This document shows, piece by piece, positions 8,525-16,166 of a DNA stretch of 26,038 nt. The first letter of the stretch is position 1; each line of letters starts with the position of its first letter. Where the stretch lies: positions 1 through 26,038 of IMG/VR virus record IMGVR_UViG_3300042988_000617; one strand, given 5' to 3'. Below the pieces are notes generated by a model that was not told the DNA's origin, searched no databases, and saw only the letters and a list, made by a program, of their open reading frames with translations. Source of the DNA: a virus. The translations under genes were made by a program, and so were the position numbers.

Positions 8525-9865
8525 TCACATTTTCGACTTGTACCAGTCCAGCGCGTTGCTGTAATTGCCCACGCTGCCGTTGGTGCTGCTGTTTCCGGTG
8601 TTCGACTTCATCCACATCCCCGCCAGCCCCGCAATATTCGACCCCAGCCCCGAGAGGGCCGAGTTATTCATCGCGGCTTGGTTCCAGGCGTTCTGGCTTT
8701 GGGCGGTTGCCCCTCCGGTGTAGGTGCCCACTCTCAAGCCCGTATTCGCCTGCTTCATCCCGGCCGCACTCTTGGCTGCGTCATAACCCAGCCCGGCCAA
8801 GTTCATCAGAAAGCCCTGCCGTTGGAGCTGGCTTTTCGACGTGTTGTCGAAGTTGTCTTGATAGTTCTGGAGCTGCTGCTGGTTGATCAGGTTCTTGTAT
8901 TGCTGGGTGCCGAAATAAAGCCCCTGCTTGCGCGCCAGGTCCGCCTGGTCGGCGGCCTGCGCGGCGTTCCACTGGTTCATCATGGCTTGGCGGTTCTGGA
9001 GGTCGTTGCCGTACAACTGGCTGTAAGCCCCCACCATGCCCTGCCGGTTCGCTAGGTCCGACTGATAGGCTTGGTTGTACTGGTTGAGGGCCTGTTGCTT
9101 CATCGCCTGATCGCGGGCGAAAGCGTCCTTGTACTCATTGGCCGCGTAGTCCTGGGCGTAGCGCTCTTGGGCCTTCAGTTGCCCCCCGCCCAGCACGCCA
9201 CCGCGGGCTGCGGCGAGGCGATCATTGGCTTGCAGGCCTTGCTCGAGCCGGAACTGATAGCCTGGATCGTTCTGGAGCTGATCCCCGCTGTAGCCCTGGA
9301 GGGCGTTGGTCAGGTCGTAGCCGTATTGATCACGGAAGGTGCCGGCGTTGTACTGCTTACCGGCTTGGGAGAGGTCGTAGCCCGTCTCCCGCTGGAACCG
9401 CGCCGGGTCGTACTCAACCCCCGATTTGGCGAGGTCGTAGCCGTAGGTCTTCTGGAAGTCCTCCGGGGTCATCGAATCGTACAGGTTGGCGAGGCTCCAC
9501 CCATCTTGCCCGATCGCCTTGCCGAAATCCTCCGGGGTGTACTCCTTAAGAAACTGCTGCTGGCTGGTACCGGGAGCGAGGCCTTGCTGCTCGACGTACT
9601 GCTCCCAGTTGTAGGGCGTCATGCTGCCGTTGTTCAGCTCATCCCGAGCTTGCCGGAACATGTCGTAACCACCCCAGGCCCACGGGTTGAGGTAGTTACC
9701 GATCATCTTGTCCGAGTTCTGGAGTTCCTTGGAGCTGAACCCCACGCCGCGGTTGATCATCTCTTTTGAGATGCCCCCGGCGCTCGATGAGCCCATCATG
9801 CCCATACCGGCCGAGGCAATGCTCCCGACCGCCCCAATTCCTGCCGCAACGGCTGCAAAAGCCAA
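8525..9865 (-). CDS. Internal virion/ejection protein with 20-residue repeats (P22 gp7-like position)
   Basis: A 446-aa protein that probably starts at TTG 9865, with GAGGG seven bases upstream. The N-terminus is a short hydrophobic Gly/Ala segment (residues 1-30), typical of ejection proteins that enter membranes. Residues 134-189 contain three tandem units of about 20 residues with the core FxxxxGYDL (units begin at 134, 154 and 174); a degenerate unit may precede them at 110. Residues 200-260 (DPGYQFRLEQGLQANDRLAA, then GGGQLKAQERYAQDYAANEY) form a conserved block seen in podovirus DNA-transfer proteins. The remainder is Gln/Asn-rich helix. It is the first of three consecutive ejection-type genes, which matches the three ejection proteins of P22 (7, 20, 16). 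Confidence 0.78.
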   Translation of the reverse strand: MAFAAVAAGIGAVGSIASAGMGMMGSSSAGGISKEMINRGVGFSSKELQNSDKMIGNYLNPWAWGGYDMFRQARDELNNGSMTPYNWEQYVEQQGLAPGTSQQQFLKEYTPEDFGKAIGQDGWSLANLYDSMTPEDFQKTYGYDLAKSGVEYDPARFQRETGYDLSQAGKQYNAGTFRDQYGYDLTNALQGYSGDQLQNDPGYQFRLEQGLQANDRLAAARGGVLGGGQLKAQERYAQDYAANEYKDAFARDQAMKQQALNQYNQAYQSDLANRQGMVGAYSQLYGNDLQNRQAMMNQWNAAQAADQADLARKQGLYFGTQQYKNLINQQQLQNYQDNFDNTSKSQLQRQGFLMNLAGLGYDAAKSAAGMKQANTGLRVGTYTGGATAQSQNAWNQAAMNNSALSGLGSNIAGLAGMWMKSNTGNSSTNGSVGNYSNALDWYKSKM

Positions 9866-9899
9866 CCTTATACCCTCACATTGGTGATTAATTCGGCGT

Positions 9900-9905
9900 T
9901 ATAAT
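9900..9905 (+). promoter_or_regulatory. Possible -10 element for the plus-strand HNH-AP2 gene
   Basis: A perfect TATAAT lies 55 bases before the TTG start of the plus-strand endonuclease, in a short AT-rich interval between oppositely oriented genes. No good -35 is present at 16-18 bp; TTGGTG at 9881-9886 is only 13 bp away. It may be a promoter letting the inserted gene be expressed independently of the late operon. Confidence is low without a -35. Confidence 0.35.
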
Positions 9906-9960
9906 ATGCTGTAGATTCAGCATTTCGCCGTAGCAGCCTCCCACCAATGGAGACCGCATT

Positions 9961-10683
9961 TTGAGATTTAGGCCACTGCCTACACAGCAACGCATATCGA
10001 AAGCTTTTCGCTATAACGCCTTGACTGGTCAAGTCGAAATAACCGGATCTCGGGCACACATCATCATAAACCGAGACGGTTATGCGACCTTTTCCATGCT
10101 CAGGAAAAACTTCATGCTGCACCGATTGATATGGAAATTGCAGACCGGGGAAGATCCTGGCGCAATAGACCATATCAACGGAAGTCGCGCCGATAATCGA
10201 TGGGAAAACCTTAGAGAGTGCCCCGACGGTCAAGGCAACAACATGCAGAACTTTCGGGCCGCACACAAAGACTCCCGAACGGGACTGCTGGGCGTCTCTA
10301 TTGATCCTCGGCCTGGGCGGCGGTACTACGCTCGCATTACATCCAAAGGGAAGAATTACAACCTTGGAACTTATGCGACCGCCGAGGAAGCCCATCAGGT
10401 GTATTTGTCGGCCAAAAAGCACCTGCATGAGTTTGGGAACCTTGATGGAAACCCCGCCCTCGTCGCTACCGCATACCAAAAGATGCCGCGCCGGCAGAAC
10501 AAAACCGGAGTAGCTGGCGTGTGGCCCAGGTACAACGGGCGCTTCCAGGCCAAGATCCGTGTTGACGGGAAAACTATTCATCTTGGGACGTTCCGCACGG
10601 TTGAGGAAGCGTCGGCCGCGTATCAGGAAGCCCGGAACCGCTATCGTCCCCGGCTTGCGCTAAACGGCGACGATCCTCAATAA
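9961..10683 (+). CDS. HNH endonuclease with two AP2 DNA-binding domains (homing-type), opposite strand
   Basis: A 240-aa protein, and one of only two supported plus-strand genes here. No ATG is available in frame; TTG 9961 is used because GGAG lies eight bases upstream. Residues 50-90 hold the HNH core: H54 (MLHRLIW), then IDHINGSRADNR with D70, H71 and N73, and WENLRE. Two AP2-type domains follow: residues 107-152 (GVSIDPRPGRRYYARI, then LGTYATAEEAHQVY) and 183-228 (GVAGVWPRYNGRFQAKIR, then LGTFRTVEEASAAY). HNH-AP2 proteins are mobile homing endonucleases common in phages. The gene interrupts the minus-strand tail operon, and its 3' end overlaps the cupin-like gene by 110 bases in antisense. 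Base composition looks less GC-rich than its neighbours. Confidence 0.9.
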   Translation: MRFRPLPTQQRISKAFRYNALTGQVEITGSRAHIIINRDGYATFSMLRKNFMLHRLIWKLQTGEDPGAIDHINGSRADNRWENLRECPDGQGNNMQNFRAAHKDSRTGLLGVSIDPRPGRRYYARITSKGKNYNLGTYATAEEAHQVYLSAKKHLHEFGNLDGNPALVATAYQKMPRRQNKTGVAGVWPRYNGRFQAKIRVDGKTIHLGTFRTVEEASAAYQEARNRYRPRLALNGDDPQ

Positions 10684-11113
10684 ACGGATCCACCACCAGC
10701 AACTGCTCCAGGGCGGGAATATCGGTCATGCCTTCGGGCACCCCGTGGACCGTAATCCAACTGGTTTCGGTATGGCACAACACGCTGCGCTGCGTCCCTG
10801 GCTCGGTGATCCAGATGCCGGGGGCTTCCACCTCGATCTGCTTGCCGTCTTGGTCTACCACCGTGCATTTGCCGGTGAGGGCAATGGTGATGTGCCGGCT
10901 CTTGTGCAACTTGGTGACCACCACCACATTGGCCGGAACGGTGATCTTGCGCCCGTACACGCCGGGGACGTGGAAGTGTTCAAGGGGTGGCTCGACGCCT
11001 TCAATCTCGTTTATAGATATCGCCGCAATCATCGCGCGACCCAAATCATTCGGGCCCGGCTTCGGTCGGAGGTCGCCGCGTAGATACACTTCGCCGGGGT
11101 AGCAAAAGCCCAT
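10574..11113 (-). CDS. Cupin-like beta-sandwich phage structural protein
   Basis: A 179-aa protein starting at ATG 11113, which shares a base with the preceding stop (TGATG). The frame extends further upstream without a stop but then overlaps the 74-aa gene, so the coupled start is preferred. Residues 42-125 look like a double-stranded beta-helix: LEHFHVPGVYGRKITVPANV, HITIALTGKCTVVD, ITEPGTQRSVLCHTETSWI. The two cupin motifs (H-x-H..., then G...P...H) are suggested but not complete enough to claim metal binding. The last ~35 residues, from about RRRLAQ, are read antisense to the inserted HNH gene and have low-complexity composition, so the native C-terminus may have been replaced. It occupies the position of P22 gene 26 or 14. 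Confidence 0.72.
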   Translation of the reverse strand: MGFCYPGEVYLRGDLRPKPGPNDLGRAMIAAISINEIEGVEPPLEHFHVPGVYGRKITVPANVVVVTKLHKSRHITIALTGKCTVVDQDGKQIEVEAPGIWITEPGTQRSVLCHTETSWITVHGVPEGMTDIPALEQLLVVDPFIEDRRRLAQAGDDSGSGLPDTRPTLPQPCGTSQDE

Positions 11114-11337
11114 CACACCACCGCCCCTGTGGCATCGACCCACAGCGAACCGTCGAACCAGATCGGTTTCCCGAGGTCGCTGTCGAAGTACATCTGCCCG
11201 GCGAACAGCCCGACCGTGGGGCGCCCGACCGTGGGGCCTGCGGTGGGCAGTCTCAGCGCTTGGTAGACCGCCTGGAACCACATCATCCAGCTTGGCTGGC
11301 TGAAGGGATCGCGGAGGGGTGGCGGTGGGATACTCAT
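11113..11337 (-). CDS. Small (74-aa) phage tail-associated protein
   Basis: A 74-aa protein starting at ATG 11337, overlapping the upstream stop by four bases (ATGA), which decides the start although the frame is open further upstream. The N-terminus is Pro-rich (MSIPPPPLRDPFSQPSW); the C-terminus (GQMYFDSDLGKPIWFDGSLW) is a short beta-hairpin pattern seen at the ends of many phage tail and fibre proteins. The gene sits directly after the gp10-like gene, where P22 encodes the gp26 tail needle. It is far too short for gp26 (233 aa) and has no coiled coil, so it is not called a needle. Confidence 0.72.
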   Translation of the reverse strand: MSIPPPPLRDPFSQPSWMMWFQAVYQALRLPTAGPTVGRPTVGLFAGQMYFDSDLGKPIWFDGSLWVDATGAVV

Positions 11338-13361
11338 GCGGTTTTCACCGTGGCGGCAATGATGGCAATTTTGACCGGATCGGAGACGCGGAGCTTCCAC
11401 GTGCGCCGCCAGGAGCGGCCCAGGCGCCGGAAGATGACGCGCCGGGTGTAATCGCCCTCCGCACCAATCGCCCCGGTGACCGGCTGGCACCACGTATGCC
11501 CGGCGTCATCGCTCCACTGCAGCATCAGCTCGGGGTGGGCCGTCACGGGCGAGGTATCAAGGAAGGGCGCAACAGGCACCGGGAAAGCGCCGTCGTACTG
11601 CGCGAAGCCCTTGGTAATCCGGATCTCGGCGACATTGCCGAAGAGGAAATTCGCCGCCAGGTAGCTGGAGCCGATCACCAGCGGGGCCGTCGTGCCGTAG
11701 TCCGTGGCATCGGTGTAGGGCGTGCCGGGGGTGCCGTTCAGGTACAAATTCGTGACACCGTTCTTCCGGCACAGTGCGACGTGGTGCCAAGTGTCCGCGG
11801 TATACCCGGTGCTGATCGTGATGCGGGTGGTGGTCGAGAAGTAGCGCAGGGTGTTGGCGTTTTGGAAGACCACCGGGGCGTCGGTGGTCGAGCCGGTGCG
11901 GAAGTCGAACAGCGTCCGGTTCTGCGCCGTGCCCTCCGGGTACAGCCAGCACTCTAGCGTGAAATCCCCGGTCCCGAAGCCGAAGCGGGTATCCGAGGCC
12001 ACATCCAGGGCGGCCGTCAGGCCGTCAAAGACGATGCTGGAGCCGAGGAATTTGCTGATGGCGGTGTCGGTCTGCACGCTGCCCACGGGCGTTAGGACAT
12101 GCCCGCCGACCGCATCCACAAAGGTGGTCCCGCCCTCGGCGCCGTTGCCGTGACACAAGAGAACCACGTTGTCATAAGCGGGATTCGACTTGTCTACGGG
12201 TTGCCCGCGTTCCATGTCGATCTGCACGGATTGGTAGCTGACGAGCTTCTCATCGCTACCCAGCGTGGGGCTGACCAGCTCGCGGATGATCGTCTCGCCG
12301 GCGTCGGTGTAGAGGTCGAGGTCCATCGCGTACAGGCAGCCATCAATGCGGCTGCCGACCACATGCTTGCGATCAAAGAAGGCATACGCGATGCCCCAAT
12401 GGGCGCCCCCGGCGCTTTGCCGCTCGTGCCAGGTCGAGGTCGTCAGATCGAGTACCCAAGTCGCGTTCCCTGATGGGAACGTGATCACGTAGAACACATG
12501 CCCCTCAGCGGTGTAGCCATAGGCCCGCGCATCGTCCAGGCGCGGATACCGGGTCCATTGGTATTCGACGGCTTCGGTGCTCAGGCGCTCGGTCTGGCTG
12601 CCGCCCGTGTTGGACACGACAAAGCCAGCGCCCTGGGGGGTGGTGGCAAGCCACAAAATCTGGTTGCCCGTCTCGCCCACCTTGGCCACGCTCGCAGGTG
12701 CCAGGCAGCCGAGGTTGCTGACCGCGCCATCGACGCGGCGGAAGACCGAATCCGGATCCCCGGCGTTGTAATGCAGTTCAAGCGTCTGCTGCCCGAACAC
12801 GTACAGCAGGCCAAAGGTCGAAGCCACCGCCACGACGTTATCCGGGCCTGCTTCAGCGCTGTTGAAGTCGAGACCGTTCCATGTGGAACCGTCATAGAGG
12901 GCGCTGTAAAAGTAGGTGTTGGTGCCCTGCGCGTTGGCGATGAAGTAGCCGTCCAGAAAGGTCACGGTATCCGCCACCGGCATCGTGGGGATCAGCGCAT
13001 AGGTGCTGGTGCTGGGCGTGTACAGGTGCCCATTGATGCCGTCCACCACGATCAACTGCGTGCCGTTGTGGGCCATGCTGACCGGCCCCACACCGCTGTC
13101 CAGAGTGCCGCAGGTGGTGGGCACGTAGCCGCTCGTCAGTTTGTACAGCGTCGGCCCGGCGACCACGTAGAGGAACTCCCCCATCACCAACATGCCCCGC
13201 ACGGCTGCGGTGCCGAGGCTGTGCAACGGCTCCAGGCCCGGCGTGCCCAGCACGATCGGGCGTTGATCCAGGGTCATGTGGGGGTACAAATTCAGATACC
13301 TGACCGCGCCCGCATTGACGCTGCGCCCGGTCTGCTGGCCGACAAAGGGGATGATGGGCAT
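11334..13361 (-). CDS. P22 gp10-like packaged-DNA stabilisation protein with an inserted LamG-like lectin domain
   Basis: A 675-aa protein; start ATG 13361 shares a base with the upstream stop (TAATG). The N-terminal ~385 residues look like repeating beta-blades (LIVVDGINGHLY, LDGYFIANAQGTNTYFYSAL, VFGQQTLELHYNAG), and the C-terminus (ELMLQWSDDAGHTW, then RRVIFRRLGRS and LRVSDPVKIAII) is the signature end of gp10 tail-accessory proteins, which plug the head-tail channel. Between these two parts, residues ~397-600 form a concanavalin A/LamG-like domain: VVLLCHGNG, GSSIVFDG, GTGDFTLECWLYPE, WHHVALCRKNG, LYLNGT, IRITKGFAQY. Removing this insert leaves about 470 residues, essentially the length of P22 gp10 (472). 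The lectin-like insert may display a glycan-binding surface on the tail. Confidence 0.85.
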   Translation of the reverse strand: MPIIPFVGQQTGRSVNAGAVRYLNLYPHMTLDQRPIVLGTPGLEPLHSLGTAAVRGMLVMGEFLYVVAGPTLYKLTSGYVPTTCGTLDSGVGPVSMAHNGTQLIVVDGINGHLYTPSTSTYALIPTMPVADTVTFLDGYFIANAQGTNTYFYSALYDGSTWNGLDFNSAEAGPDNVVAVASTFGLLYVFGQQTLELHYNAGDPDSVFRRVDGAVSNLGCLAPASVAKVGETGNQILWLATTPQGAGFVVSNTGGSQTERLSTEAVEYQWTRYPRLDDARAYGYTAEGHVFYVITFPSGNATWVLDLTTSTWHERQSAGGAHWGIAYAFFDRKHVVGSRIDGCLYAMDLDLYTDAGETIIRELVSPTLGSDEKLVSYQSVQIDMERGQPVDKSNPAYDNVVLLCHGNGAEGGTTFVDAVGGHVLTPVGSVQTDTAISKFLGSSIVFDGLTAALDVASDTRFGFGTGDFTLECWLYPEGTAQNRTLFDFRTGSTTDAPVVFQNANTLRYFSTTTRITISTGYTADTWHHVALCRKNGVTNLYLNGTPGTPYTDATDYGTTAPLVIGSSYLAANFLFGNVAEIRITKGFAQYDGAFPVPVAPFLDTSPVTAHPELMLQWSDDAGHTWCQPVTGAIGAEGDYTRRVIFRRLGRSWRRTWKLRVSDPVKIAIIAATVKTA

Positions 13362-14062
13362 TATTGCCCCCCCGTCAGATCATAAAACCCTGCCGGCTCG
13401 CGTATCTCGGGGATCTTGGTGATGGACCGATCCATCAGGATCTCTTTGCGCTTGGCGTAGGGTAGATCCTGGCCGATAAGAATGGCGTTCAAGCGCTGCA
13501 GGTCCGACACCAGATCCAACTCTGCCGCGGTTAGGGTGTTGCGGTTCATGCCCTCGAAACGCCCCGATAGCACTGCCGACACCAGCCTCGCCTCATTCAT
13601 GTAGTGATGGGGCTTGGTTGCCTTCCCTGCCGCCTCCCGGCGTTCCTGCAGGGTGCGGCTCATCCATTCATAGCCGACCTTGGTTTTGTCGCGGAGCTGC
13701 CGCCAGTCCGGATCACGCTGTTGACGGGCCAGGCGTTCGAGTTCGCGGCGCATCTTCTGAAACGCACCGATGAAAGTCTCTTGCCATTTGACCGCCTCAG
13801 GGCCAGTAAACCGCATCGCGATAAACATGAACCCCTCTTCGGTAACGAGGTAGGCTTTTTCCTGTTTTCCGTTCTCAGCGAGGTACGAGGACTCCGCAAA
13901 ATTTGCGGAGTGAAAAGCCTCCGAACAAGGCAAAGACTCGATCTTTCTCAGCACGAAATCGTGCCGCTTTCCAAACTTCTCGGCAATGAGAATGCTCGTG
14001 GTGAACGGTTGGCCGTTCTGGATGACAACGAGTTCGTCTTTAGATACGCTTGCACGCGCCAT
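13361..14062 (-). CDS. rha: Rha-family phage regulatory protein (antirepressor-like)
   Basis: A 233-aa protein. The frame runs upstream to 14158, but ATG 14062 (MARASVSKDELVV) has an AGAGG Shine-Dalgarno eight bases upstream and is the natural N-terminus. Residues 10-105 match the Rha pattern: VVIQNGQPFTTSILIAEKFG, KRHDFVLRKIESLPC, YLVTEEGFMFIAMRFTG and an F-x-x-M-R-R-E-L end. Residues 110-233 are helical (WMSRTLQERREAAG, MNEARLVSAVLSGRF) and form a separate C-terminal domain I cannot name. Rha proteins are phage-encoded regulators linked to lysogeny control or lytic interference. Finding one between the gp4-like and gp10-like genes, on the same strand, is unusual, and a 10-bp hairpin precedes it. 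It may act as a late-expressed modulator; that is inference. Confidence 0.82.
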   Translation of the reverse strand: MARASVSKDELVVIQNGQPFTTSILIAEKFGKRHDFVLRKIESLPCSEAFHSANFAESSYLAENGKQEKAYLVTEEGFMFIAMRFTGPEAVKWQETFIGAFQKMRRELERLARQQRDPDWRQLRDKTKVGYEWMSRTLQERREAAGKATKPHHYMNEARLVSAVLSGRFEGMNRNTLTAAELDLVSDLQRLNAILIGQDLPYAKRKEILMDRSITKIPEIREPAGFYDLTGGQ

Positions 14063-14098
14063 GACATACACCTCTGTATCAGGTTTGTTGTGGAAGTG

Positions 14099-14127
14099 TC
14101 CGACCACCCCCCCAAGAGGTGGTCGGA
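14099..14127 (-). other. 10-bp perfect inverted repeat (hairpin) upstream of rha
   Basis: TCCGACCACC (14099-14108) and GGTGGTCGGA (14118-14127) form a perfect GC-rich 10-bp stem with a nine-base C/A-rich loop, in the 98-base gap between the gp4-like stop and the rha start. Neither strand has a U-tract after it, so a simple intrinsic terminator is unlikely. It could be an operator, an RNA processing site, or a translational control element for rha. Confidence 0.6.
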
Positions 14128-14160
14128 TGCGATCTAAATTAGCACATTCGTGCGCCATCC

Positions 14161-14862
14161 TTACGGCCCCGCGTAGACGATCCAGCGACGGCCCTCGCCC
14201 GCGGTGCGTAGCATGGGATCCATCGCAATGGTCGGGGTGCGTTGGTTGATCCGCTTGAGGTTCCGCAGCGACTTCTCGGCCAAGCGCTTGAGGTCCGCGC
14301 CGGCTTCAATCTGGTATTCAGGCGCGAGCCGAAGGGCGAGGTTGTACCGGATCGCATCCGCGTAGCCGGGGGGCAGGGAAATCACGCTGTACAGCGTGTC
14401 GAAGCCCGTTAGGGGCTTCTCGCTCACGGTGTTGATGGTGTTGCCCGTGGGGATCGGCCAGAGGTACAGCTTGCCAAGCGGGTAATCGGGCTCGTAATAG
14501 CCGTAGATCGGCCAGGCGGTTGTGAGCGTCTTGAGGCGGATCGCCTCGTAATCGTCCACGCCCAACAAGGTGAGCGGGTAATCGACCGTCGCCACCCTAA
14601 CCGTGGCCTGCAGCAAGCGCGCTGGGCGCGCGCTGTTGAACGTGCCCCCGATCCCCCAAGTGTGGGGATTGAGCGATGCGGTGAGGGTGAACGTTTCCCT
14701 CGTCGCGTGGTAAAGGGTGAGGCCTTCCGTGGCCCACGATTCGAGCATCCATTGCAGGGCCTCGAGGGCGTCCTGCGACTCTTGGTCGGTGAGAGTCGTG
14801 TTCCCGGTCAGAACGTTGAGCGGACGCAGGGCGCCCTTGATCAGATCCAGCGCGGTCGTCAT
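14161..14862 (-). CDS. P22 gp4-like head-completion/tail adaptor protein
   Basis: A 233-aa protein starting at ATG 14862 with AAGGAG eight bases upstream. The N-terminus (LDLIKGALRPLNVL, then DALEALQWMLESWATEGL) matches the helical start of P22 tail accessory factor gp4-type proteins, which join the portal to gp10 and close the head. The central part (PLTLLGVDDYEAIRLK, YYEPDYPLGKLYLWPIP) and the helix YADAIRYNLALRLAPEY are shared with this family in many podoviruses (family knowledge). It is longer than P22 gp4 (166 aa). It lies between the decoration-like genes and the gp10 homologue, interrupted only by rha, consistent with the P22 order 5-4-10. Confidence 0.85.
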   Translation of the reverse strand: MTTALDLIKGALRPLNVLTGNTTLTDQESQDALEALQWMLESWATEGLTLYHATRETFTLTASLNPHTWGIGGTFNSARPARLLQATVRVATVDYPLTLLGVDDYEAIRLKTLTTAWPIYGYYEPDYPLGKLYLWPIPTGNTINTVSEKPLTGFDTLYSVISLPPGYADAIRYNLALRLAPEYQIEAGADLKRLAEKSLRNLKRINQRTPTIAMDPMLRTAGEGRRWIVYAGP

Positions 14863-14880
14863 CCGCTCAACTCCTTCCGG

Positions 14881-15042
14881 TTATTTCTTCGGCTTCGGCG
14901 CGGGCGCCTCGTCCTCTGCAGTCAGGTCTAGCACGTCTTGGACAGATCCAAGTACCGCGGCTTCTTCCTCGGCGTCGTGAACCACGACGCCTGTCTCGGG
15001 GTCGTCAGGGTCCGAGTACACCCACTTCGGGTACTCGGCCAC
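14881..15042 (-). CDS. Small acidic hypothetical protein (53 aa)
   Basis: A GTG-started frame at 15042, three bases after the TAA of the preceding gene, with GAGGG seven bases upstream, ending 18 bases before the gp4-like start. It reads MAEYPKWVYSDPDDP, then a run rich in Asp/Glu, and ends with APAPKPKK. It is very acidic with a basic tail and has no membrane segment. The tight spacing on both sides and a strong internal codon pattern support a real gene. Similar short acidic proteins occur between coat and head-completion genes in other phages; the function is unknown. Confidence 0.7.
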   Translation of the reverse strand: MAEYPKWVYSDPDDPETGVVVHDAEEEAAVLGSVQDVLDLTAEDEAPAPKPKK

Positions 15043-15045
15043 CGC

Positions 15046-15381
15046 TTAGCCCTCAAACGCGGTTTTGGTCGCCACCGGGCGGGATACTGCGATCAGGTAT
15101 GCCTCGCTGGCGGTCGGGGTGATCGCCGAGCCCGTGGCATTGACGAAGGTGACGGCCAGGGTATCAGCGGCCTTGACGCGAGCGCCAACGATACCCAAAC
15201 CCGCTTGGGCGGTGGGCTTGTTGATCGACACGATAAAGTCGCCTACCTTCAGGCCGCTGACAGTCAAGTCCTGCTCGGCCGTGGTGTTGGTCCCCACCTG
15301 AGCCGGTGAAAGCGTTGCGGTGATGACGGAAAAGCCACGCTGCTCCAGCAGTGCGGCGGAAACGATGTTGGGAGCTGCCAT
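15046..15381 (-). CDS. Probable head decoration or minor structural protein (111 aa)
   Basis: A 111-aa protein starting at ATG 15381 with GAGG eight bases upstream. It begins MAAPNIVSAALLEQRGFSVI and continues with an all-beta, Ala/Thr/Val-rich sequence (LTVSGLKVGDFIVSINKPT, VTFVNATGSAITPTASEAYL), the look of small beta-barrel head proteins. No cysteine or membrane segment is present. It follows the coat gene except for the inserted HNH gene, so a decoration or capsid-stabilising role is the most likely reading from position. No named family is recognised. Confidence 0.72.
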   Translation of the reverse strand: MAAPNIVSAALLEQRGFSVITATLSPAQVGTNTTAEQDLTVSGLKVGDFIVSINKPTAQAGLGIVGARVKAADTLAVTFVNATGSAITPTASEAYLIAVSRPVATKTAFEG

Positions 15382-15396
15382 TTTCTGATCCTCTGT

Positions 15397-16092
15397 TTAA
15401 TCGACGTCTTTGTACACTTTCCGAGCCCGAATGAGCCCGATCATGGCCTTGGATATGTCGAACCTGATGATTAGGTCGTTGATGGATTGGTTCTTGTCGC
15501 GGATAAGGCGAACGTCATCGGGTTGCAGCGATCTGGGGCGGCCAAACGACTTGCTTCGACCCTTACGGATCATGTCTTGCGTGTTGTCGTTGTTGTCGCC
15601 CAAGAAGAGATGCTTCGGATTACAGCAGATCGGGTTGTCGCAATGATGCAAAACGCAGAGCCCGTCCGGAATAGGTCCGACCCATACCCGGTAGGCTGAA
15701 CGGTGCGCCAATTGCTCGCCGTCAATCCTCACGTGCGTCCCGTATCCTTTCGGGTTGGCGGATGACTGCCAGGGCCAGCATTCATCGTATCCACCTATCT
15801 TCACGTGCTTTCCAAGCACCTGGTGAACGTTCATCTTGCGGCTTTCGGGCAGCCCTGTTGGCGTTCCGTATGCCTTCATGCGCTGATAGTGGGCGCTGCA
15901 CAAAGTCTTCTTTTCAACCTTGCCGCAGCACCCTTCAACAGAACACACCGCATCCGCTGCGATCTTCCACACCCGGTCCCGTACTTGCGCCGGTCCTGGG
16001 TCGCCCTTCGCTTTCTTCCGCTGATAGTGCGCGCCACAGTAACCCGCGGCCTGCGCTTCTCGTTCGCACCCTTCAACTAGACAGAATCCCAT
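15397..16092 (-). CDS. HNH homing endonuclease with two zinc-knuckle repeats
   Basis: A 231-aa protein. The frame is open upstream to 16167, but ATG 16092 has a GGAGGGTGTT Shine-Dalgarno directly before it and starts the recognisable domain. Two knuckles share the spacing C-x4-C-x9-C-x2-H: C4/C9/C19/H22 and C50/C55/C65/H68. Residues 100-180 form the HNH_3-type nuclease: CWPWQSSANPKGYG, LAHRSAYRVWVG, LHHCDNPICCNPKHLFLG (His149, His150, Asn158, His161) and the NT.DM..KGR tail. A C-terminal helical segment (LQPDDVRLIRD, INDLIIRFDISKAMIG) resembles a helix-turn-helix used by homing enzymes to bind DNA. It is inserted between the coat and decoration genes without breaking either. One 60-base stretch counted by hand (15421-15480) is 53% GC. 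Confidence 0.9.
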   Translation of the reverse strand: MGFCLVEGCEREAQAAGYCGAHYQRKKAKGDPGPAQVRDRVWKIAADAVCSVEGCCGKVEKKTLCSAHYQRMKAYGTPTGLPESRKMNVHQVLGKHVKIGGYDECWPWQSSANPKGYGTHVRIDGEQLAHRSAYRVWVGPIPDGLCVLHHCDNPICCNPKHLFLGDNNDNTQDMIRKGRSKSFGRPRSLQPDDVRLIRDKNQSINDLIIRFDISKAMIGLIRARKVYKDVD

Positions 16093-16166
16093 AACACCCT
16101 CCGCATAAATCGAAGGACTATGGTGCCTAATTTGTAGGCTTCTGTCTAGCATGGCTTCCTTATCCA

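Noticed and set aside
9868-10581. 237-codon minus-strand frame opposite the HNH-AP2 gene
   Set aside because: The plus-strand frame holds clear HNH and two AP2 domains; the minus frame has no family resemblance and would only be its antisense shadow.
14099-14127. Hairpin before rha as an intrinsic terminator
   Set aside because: No U-tract follows on either strand, so it was listed only as an inverted repeat.
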